Shown here: piece by piece, positions 62,385-64,000 of the stretch
Numbering within the stretch: the first letter of the stretch is position 1
Layout: each line of letters opens with the position of its first letter
NCBI RefSeq assembly: GCF_029893085.1
Contig: NZ_JARXWI010000003.1
Coordinates: forward strand, 186,001 to 250,000
From: Parabacteroides sp. PFB2-10
GTDB lineage: Bacteria; Bacteroidota; Bacteroidia; Bacteroidales; Tannerellaceae
Direction of reading: 5' to 3'
DNA length: 64,000 bases
Program-made: the position numbers and the translations under genes
Notes under the pieces: model-generated
The model's input: only the letters and a program-made list of their open reading frames with translations
What the model was told of the DNA's origin: nothing
Database searches by the model: none

Positions 62385-64000
62385 TTATTGTCCCGATAAA
62401 CCGGCTGCAAACCCGGCATAGGTATGCTTTCGGTTATTATTCAAATCCCATAAACCGATAGGCTCGCCTCCTCTCCAGCTGGAGCTGGTCGGGCTATCAG
62501 TGACAGCCCATTGCGTGATACCATAGCGTTGAGCGGCTGGAACAAGCTCAAAATACTTTTGGATGATGAAGGTATAGAAACCGGCCATTGCTTTATGGTG
62601 TTCTTCCGTCATATCTTCTGTTTTGATACCTGCCGCAAACGCCTTTTCTGTGATACCCATATCCAATTCTGTGATCTTGATTAATTTGCCGGTTGCGGCC
62701 AACAATTTAAACATATTCACAATAGACTCTTCCTGGCTCTTCTGAGCGGCTGCGTCCAAGATGTAACTTACGTGCATCTGTGTACCGATACCGTCGATCT
62801 TCGTTACGCCATCCGACTCCCATTGCTCAATCCATTTCACCAAGCTCTTGGCTTTACCGTTACCGTCCCACCAAGATTCGAGGTTATAGTCATTGATAAA
62901 TAGTTTCAGATCCGATGGATTACCTCCGCTTTCAGCAAAATGCTGGCGAGCCAGTTTTACGGTGGTGCGAACATAGTCGTTATCACCTAAGTAATCTTGC
63001 CAGTAGAAGTTGGCAGCCGGATCGCCATTGGAGGCTGATTGTAAATCATATTTGCCATCGCCATCACCGTCACTTCCTGATAAAGCTTCATTGACAACAT
63101 CCCAAGCTGTTACGTAACCGTCACAAGCTGTCATCATACCGGCGATCCATCTATCCATTGCACCGGTCAATGCTTCGGCCTTTTCTTCGTCGGTCAACGG
63201 AATGGTATTCCCGGACTCTTGTTTTTCGAAAACGATATCATCGAAATAATAAGTCGTAGCCACCTTAGACTCAGACAGGTTGAATGCAATCGTATTCATT
63301 CCTTTTTGACTCCCTGAAATAACTCCCGAATTTTTATACTCCTGCCATTCGGTAGTTACCTGTGGAGAACCCACCATAGCGTAATGCAAATAACCTCCAG
63401 GATTGTTGTGTGCTTGTGAGGTGATAGTTGCAGGTTTGCTAGCTTTGATTTTCATGCTGAAGTTATACGCTTCACCTTCTTCAAAAGTATGAGGTACCTT
63501 CACAAAGAACTGTGTATCCCATGCATTGGTCGGATCATCGCCTGATTCTATAACAATCGCGCGTCCAACACCATCAGCACCCGTACCGGCTGCACCAAAA
63601 GAGGCTGCTTTCGGACCATCTTTCTTTTCTGTTGCAAAGAAACAGGAAACATCGTTGCCTTCGCAATTACTATTGCTTACCAGGTTCACCCAATAGGTGC
63701 TTGGTCCTGGGGCAACGGCAACGATACCAAAGGTGTAACTATGCCAACCCGGTTTGCTCCAACCGGTCAGACTCTCTTCGTCAAAAGAAGGATTGGCGAT
63801 TAAATTCTCGTCACTTCCTGTGGCTTTCAGTGACAAATCATCGAAGAAAAGCTCTCCTTCAAATGTACCAAAACAGAAGCGAAGTCTGTCTAAAGCGTAA
63901 TTGGCTGTAAAGGTAACAGAGGCTTCCGCCCACTGTTCACCGGCAGCAAAACCAGGTAAATATTGTGTAGCACCTCCTTTAACACCCGGCCAGAAATTAA
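62385..64000 (-). CDS. GH10 endo-xylanase with inserted CBM4-like modules, 3' part
   Basis: The frame is open to base 64000, so the start and the first part of the GH10 barrel are outside the window. In order from the edge: the end of one CBM4_9-like module (to SLKATGS), a second CBM4_9-like module (ENLIANPSFDEESLTGW to YYFDDIVFEK), then the rest of the barrel with the acid/base Glu in AWDVVNEAL and the nucleophile Glu in KITELDMG. Xylanases of this Bacteroidetes type have the barrel interrupted by CBMs. It cuts xylan main chains, probably at the cell surface. The lipobox or signal cannot be seen. Confidence 0.88.
   Translation of the reverse strand, partial: NFWPGVKGGATQYLPGFAAGEQWAEASVTFTANYALDRLRFCFGTFEGELFFDDLSLKATGSDENLIANPSFDEESLTGWSKPGWHSYTFGIVAVAPGPSTYWVNLVSNSNCEGNDVSCFFATEKKDGPKAASFGAAGTGADGVGRAIVIESGDDPTNAWDTQFFVKVPHTFEEGEAYNFSMKIKASKPATITSQAHNNPGGYLHYAMVGSPQVTTEWQEYKNSGVISGSQKGMNTIAFNLSESKVATTYYFDDIVFEKQESGNTIPLTDEEKAEALTGAMDRWIAGMMTACDGYVTAWDVVNEALSGSDGDGDGKYDLQSASNGDPAANFYWQDYLGDNDYVRTTVKLARQHFAESGGNPSDLKLFINDYNLESWWDGNGKAKSLVKWIEQWESDGVTKIDGIGTQMHVSYILDAAAQKSQEESIVNMFKLLAATGKLIKITELDMGITEKAFAAGIKTEDMTEEHHKAMAGFYTFIIQKYFELVPAAQRYGITQWAVTDSPTSSSWRGGEPIGLWDLNNNRKHTYAGFAAGLSGQ

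Overview
The window (about 64 kb, moderate GC) reads as the chromosome of a gut Bacteroidales bacterium, most likely Parabacteroides or a close relative. Supporting signs are paired SusC/SusD genes, a hybrid two-component system (HTCS) regulator, lipoproteins with an acidic stretch after the lipobox Cys, Bacteroidetes -7 boxes (TAnnTTTG) instead of sigma70 promoters, and families such as DUF4270, Porin_10-like and BACON. I see no rRNA, tRNA, CRISPR array, prophage or insertion sequence. The genus is inferred; no search was possible.

Bases 1-26400 are mostly housekeeping and transport. They hold the 3' end of a histidine kinase; a porin plus solute-binding protein operon; a four-subunit 2-oxoacid:ferredoxin oxidoreductase operon with an extra tiny membrane protein; an acyl-CoA synthetase; formate-tetrahydrofolate ligase; a half-length GT5 glycogen synthase-like protein with a DUF4270 lipoprotein; panC-panD; a MATE pump; a Ca2+-type P-ATPase; an AT-rich orphan STN-domain protein; a solute-binding lipoprotein with a fused permease-ATPase; an M24 peptidase; an alkaline phosphatase; and a PIN-PhoH ATPase.

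Bases 26546-64000 are a large polysaccharide utilisation region. On the minus strand, in transcription order, come SusC2-SusD2 (55575-50705), a BACON-zincin-DUF4859 lipoprotein (50474-48231), and a long run (47959-26546): surface lipoprotein, SusC1, SusD1, zincin, GH97, GH127, zincin, GH43, GH127 and a dipeptidyl peptidase IV-like S9 peptidase. The HTCS (56578-60615) is divergent. Beyond it lie a CE1-CE6 double esterase and the 3' part of a GH10 xylanase, both on the minus strand.

The most interesting reading is that the minus-strand locus targets arabinosylated plant hydroxyproline-rich glycoproteins (extensin or arabinogalactan protein) and not only a plain polysaccharide. It combines two GH127 enzymes (the beta-L-arabinofuranosidase family), GH43 and GH97 with three secreted or lipidated proteins carrying a gluzincin HExxH...E signature and a proline-specific-type S9 peptidase. 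The enzymes lie in two successive cassettes of the form zincin - GH - GH127, with a repeat element exactly at the junction. The GH10 and CE1-CE6 genes point to feruloylated or acetylated xylan and may form a separate module.

Non-coding structure is rich. A family of about 170-bp hairpin repeats occurs at 6879, 15709 and 55922, with a divergent relative at 34543. A 217-bp inverted element at 56174-56390 carries compensatory base changes. A 108-bp promoter-leader is duplicated at 47952 and 50467. An in-frame echo of a SusD C-terminus follows the stop codon of SusD2.
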